The position numbers were made by a program, and so were the translations under genes. Source: JABFXC01 sp035551575 (GTDB lineage Bacteria > Gemmatimonadota > Gemmatimonadetes > Gemmatimonadales > Gemmatimonadaceae). From it: 6,456 nucleotides of DNA. Shown here in pieces: positions 4,798-6,456 of this stretch. Under the pieces are notes generated by a model that was not told the DNA's origin, did not search any database, and was given only the letters and a program-made list of their open reading frames with translations. Position 1 is the stretch's first letter, and each line of letters begins with the position of its first letter. The stretch is taken from NCBI GenBank assembly GCA_035551575.1, contig DASZNJ010000068.1, forward strand, positions 1 to 6,456, given 5' to 3'.

Positions 4798-6456
4798 CGC
4801 GGCGGAACCACCGTCAGCGACGCGGTCACCCTCGTTCCCGGAAGCTCCTGCGGGCGTCGCGGAAATCGCAGCGTGTCGAGAGTCCCCGCCGCCCAGCTGC
4901 CGAGGCGGTCTTCATAGCGGCTGCTCAGGGGATTCCCCGACTGCCCCCCGGGGTACGTTCCCCACGCGCGCACCTCCGACCCGAGCTCGACGACCATTCG
5001 CCAGCTCGCGCCGAACGCGGACCCCGTCGACGGATTCAACGTCGAGGGTCCGCCCTGGATCGCGATCCCGCGCGCCGACAGAGCGGGGAGGCGAAGGAGA
5101 TGGTTGATGTTCGCGGTCCCGACCCGATCCCACCGCCAGCGCACGTCGCCGGGCTGGCCGTAGCGCTGCCTGACCGCGGCGAGCGCGCTCTCCATCGCGT
5201 TGCAGGCGAGATCGTCGCGGTGCTCGACGATCGGCGTCCGCCGGTCATCCCACCAGACGCTCGCGCTGTCGGTCGTGAGCTCGGCGAGCACCTGCTCCGC
5301 CGGGCGCTCGGGGGGGCGGTCGCCAAGCTCGTCCCACGTCTGGAGCCCGAGCTCGCGCATCGCTGCCTCGAACAGCACGGCGCGCGTGTTCTCGCGCGTG
5401 TAGCTTCGCGGCCATTCGCCGAGCAGCTTTGCGCCCTCGCCGCACTCGGCGCGACCGGGACGGGCGCGCGCCGCGCCGAGGAAGACGGGCACGAAGAAGT
5501 CCGCCCGCGCGCTCCCCGGGTCGGTCTGCATGCGCATCATGAGGTCCGGCGTCATCGGCGGTGCTGCGCGAAGGAGCGCGTTGATGCGCAAGGCCCGCCA
5601 CGGCGAGAACCAGGCGGTGCCCAGATACGCCGGCTCGACGTTGGGGTCCACCGGCTGCTGGTTCGCGCTGGCGAGGTAACCCTGCGCCGGATCCTCCGCC
5701 CCCGGATATCGGGCGAGTGGCCAGTAGCCCTGCCAGTCGTTCGTCGAGCGCGCGCCGTCGCGGACGACGTCGCCGCGCCCGTCGCCGGCGCGAATCGGGA
5801 AGCGCCCGGTCGAGCGGATCGCGATGTGCCCGCCGCGGTCGGCGACGAGCATGTTCTGCGCCGGCGCGTCGTAGGGGTCTGTCGCGCGACGAAACTCCTC
5901 GACGCTCTTCGCCTTCGCCGCGGCCCCGAAGCTGCCTAACGCTGCAGAGCTCTCGAGCACCGTCCAGCGCACGGAGAGCCAGCGCGCGCCGCTGCGGCGG
6001 AGCGGGCCGCGATGGGTGTAGAGGATGGTGTCCACCGCGACGGCCGCTCCGCGCGGCCCGCGGTACCGCTCGATCCGCCGCTCGACGGGCTTCCACTCGC
6101 CATCGAGCAGGTAGCGCGTCGGGTGCGTGCCGTCGTCCACCGTCTCGGCGAACCAGTCCATCACGTCCGCCTGGGTGTTCGTGAACGTCCAGGCGATGTC
6201 GCGGTTGAAGCCGATCACGATCCCCGGGGCGCCGGGGATCGTCACGCCATACACGTCGAGCAGCCCGGGAACGGTGACCTGCGCCTCGTACCAGATCGAT
6301 GGCAGCGTCAGCTCGAGGTGTGGATCGCCGGCGAGCAGCGCGGCGCCGGCAGCCGTGCGCCGCGGCGCGACCGCCCAGTTGTTGCTCCCGAGCGCATCCT
6401 CGGCGCCGTCGCCGCCGGTGTGGCGCGACGGAGCGATGTCGCGCAGGACGGCGAGC
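4794..6456 (-). CDS. Penicillin acylase family Ntn hydrolase (penicillin/acyl-homoserine-lactone acylase-like), N-terminus beyond window
   Basis: The gene is open to the right edge; 553 codons plus stop are present. It encodes a periplasmic or secreted amidase of the penicillin G acylase/AHL acylase family. Such enzymes are made as precursors cut before a Ser that becomes the N-terminal nucleophile of the beta subunit. Here GSNNWAV (Ser codon 6384-6386) is that site, leaving 23 residues of the linker/alpha-subunit end and a 530-residue beta subunit. Numbering from that Ser, H23 falls in GDPHL, N242 in SANQQPV and R264 in WFSPWRAL. S1, N242 and R264 are within one residue of the S1/N241/R263 set of penicillin G acylase. 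Other family landmarks are DAPAQNMLVADRGGHIA and, near the end, GGQSGNPLSSRYEDRLGSW. Only two Cys occur, at beta 315 and 395, and they could pair. The acyl group cleaved (penicillin, AHL, peptide or other) cannot be decided from sequence. The TGA overlaps the next gene's ATG. Confidence 0.93.
   Translation of the reverse strand, partial: LAVLRDIAPSRHTGGDGAEDALGSNNWAVAPRRTAAGAALLAGDPHLELTLPSIWYEAQVTVPGLLDVYGVTIPGAPGIVIGFNRDIAWTFTNTQADVMDWFAETVDDGTHPTRYLLDGEWKPVERRIERYRGPRGAAVAVDTILYTHRGPLRRSGARWLSVRWTVLESSAALGSFGAAAKAKSVEEFRRATDPYDAPAQNMLVADRGGHIAIRSTGRFPIRAGDGRGDVVRDGARSTNDWQGYWPLARYPGAEDPAQGYLASANQQPVDPNVEPAYLGTAWFSPWRALRINALLRAAPPMTPDLMMRMQTDPGSARADFFVPVFLGAARARPGRAECGEGAKLLGEWPRSYTRENTRAVLFEAAMRELGLQTWDELGDRPPERPAEQVLAELTTDSASVWWDDRRTPIVEHRDDLACNAMESALAAVRQRYGQPGDVRWRWDRVGTANINHLLRLPALSARGIAIQGGPSTLNPSTGSAFGASWRMVVELGSEVRAWGTYPGGQSGNPLSSRYEDRLGSWAAGTLDTLRFPRRPQELPGTRVTASLTVVPPR
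6384..6386 (-). other. Catalytic Ser codon and autoproteolysis site of the acylase
   Basis: This AGC codon encodes the Ser of GSNNWAV. In the penicillin acylase family the precursor cleaves itself between the preceding Gly and this Ser, freeing the Ser alpha-amino group as the base of the Ntn active site. The match to the family signature and the spacing to His23 in DPHL support the assignment. Confidence 0.85.

Noticed and set aside
4130..5107. Plus-strand open frame of 325 codons spanning the lipoprotein start, membrane protein and acylase end
   Set aside because: It is Ser/Ala/Arg/Pro-rich with no domain pattern and lies opposite three better-supported genes.
5100..5939. Plus-strand open frame of 279 codons within the acylase
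   Set aside because: It is the antisense shadow of the acylase beta subunit, whose conserved catalytic motifs fix the minus strand as coding.

Overview
The window is very GC-rich (roughly 70 % by eye) and densely coding. It comes from a diderm bacterium: it encodes a signal-peptide outer-membrane barrel protein, a lipoprotein and a penicillin-acylase-type exported hydrolase. The gene mix and base composition would suit Gemmatimonadota or another high-GC soil phylum, but nothing here proves the taxon. I see no rRNA, tRNA, CRISPR array, transposase, integrase or phage gene.

Layout. (1) Positions 1-1086, minus strand: the N-terminal 362 residues of a signalling protein made of an Hpt domain, a degenerate receiver and an intact receiver; its C-terminus lies beyond the left edge. 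(2) Positions 1087-1231: a 145-bp divergent intergenic region with an imperfect dyad. (3) Positions 1232-1597, plus strand: a stand-alone CheY/DivK-like receiver. (4) Positions 1613-3331, minus strand: an exported protein with N-terminal TPR repeats and a C-terminal beta barrel of YaiO/BcsC type, convergent with the receiver gene and only 15 bp from it. (5) Positions 3445-4245, minus strand: a lipoprotein with a LolA-like fold. (6) Positions 4246-4413: a 168-bp intergenic region with three consecutive stem-loops, the last one terminator-like. (7) Positions 4414-4797, minus strand: a small unrecognised integral membrane protein whose ATG overlaps the stop of the next gene by 4 nt. (8) Positions 4794-6456, minus strand: a penicillin acylase family Ntn hydrolase; the whole beta subunit is present but most of the alpha subunit lies beyond the right edge.

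There appear to be three functional blocks. The first is a divergent phosphorelay pair (Hpt/receiver protein plus lone receiver). The second is an envelope pair (lipoprotein plus TPR-barrel protein) that may be one transcription unit. The third is an acylase/membrane-protein unit, translationally coupled and separated from the envelope pair by the hairpins. All recognised genes belong to known families. I did not find a clear undescribed system. The features most worth a second look are the pseudo-receiver between Hpt and REC, the unnamed membrane protein coupled to the acylase, the lipoprotein/barrel pair, and a recurring octamer GCCTAACG.
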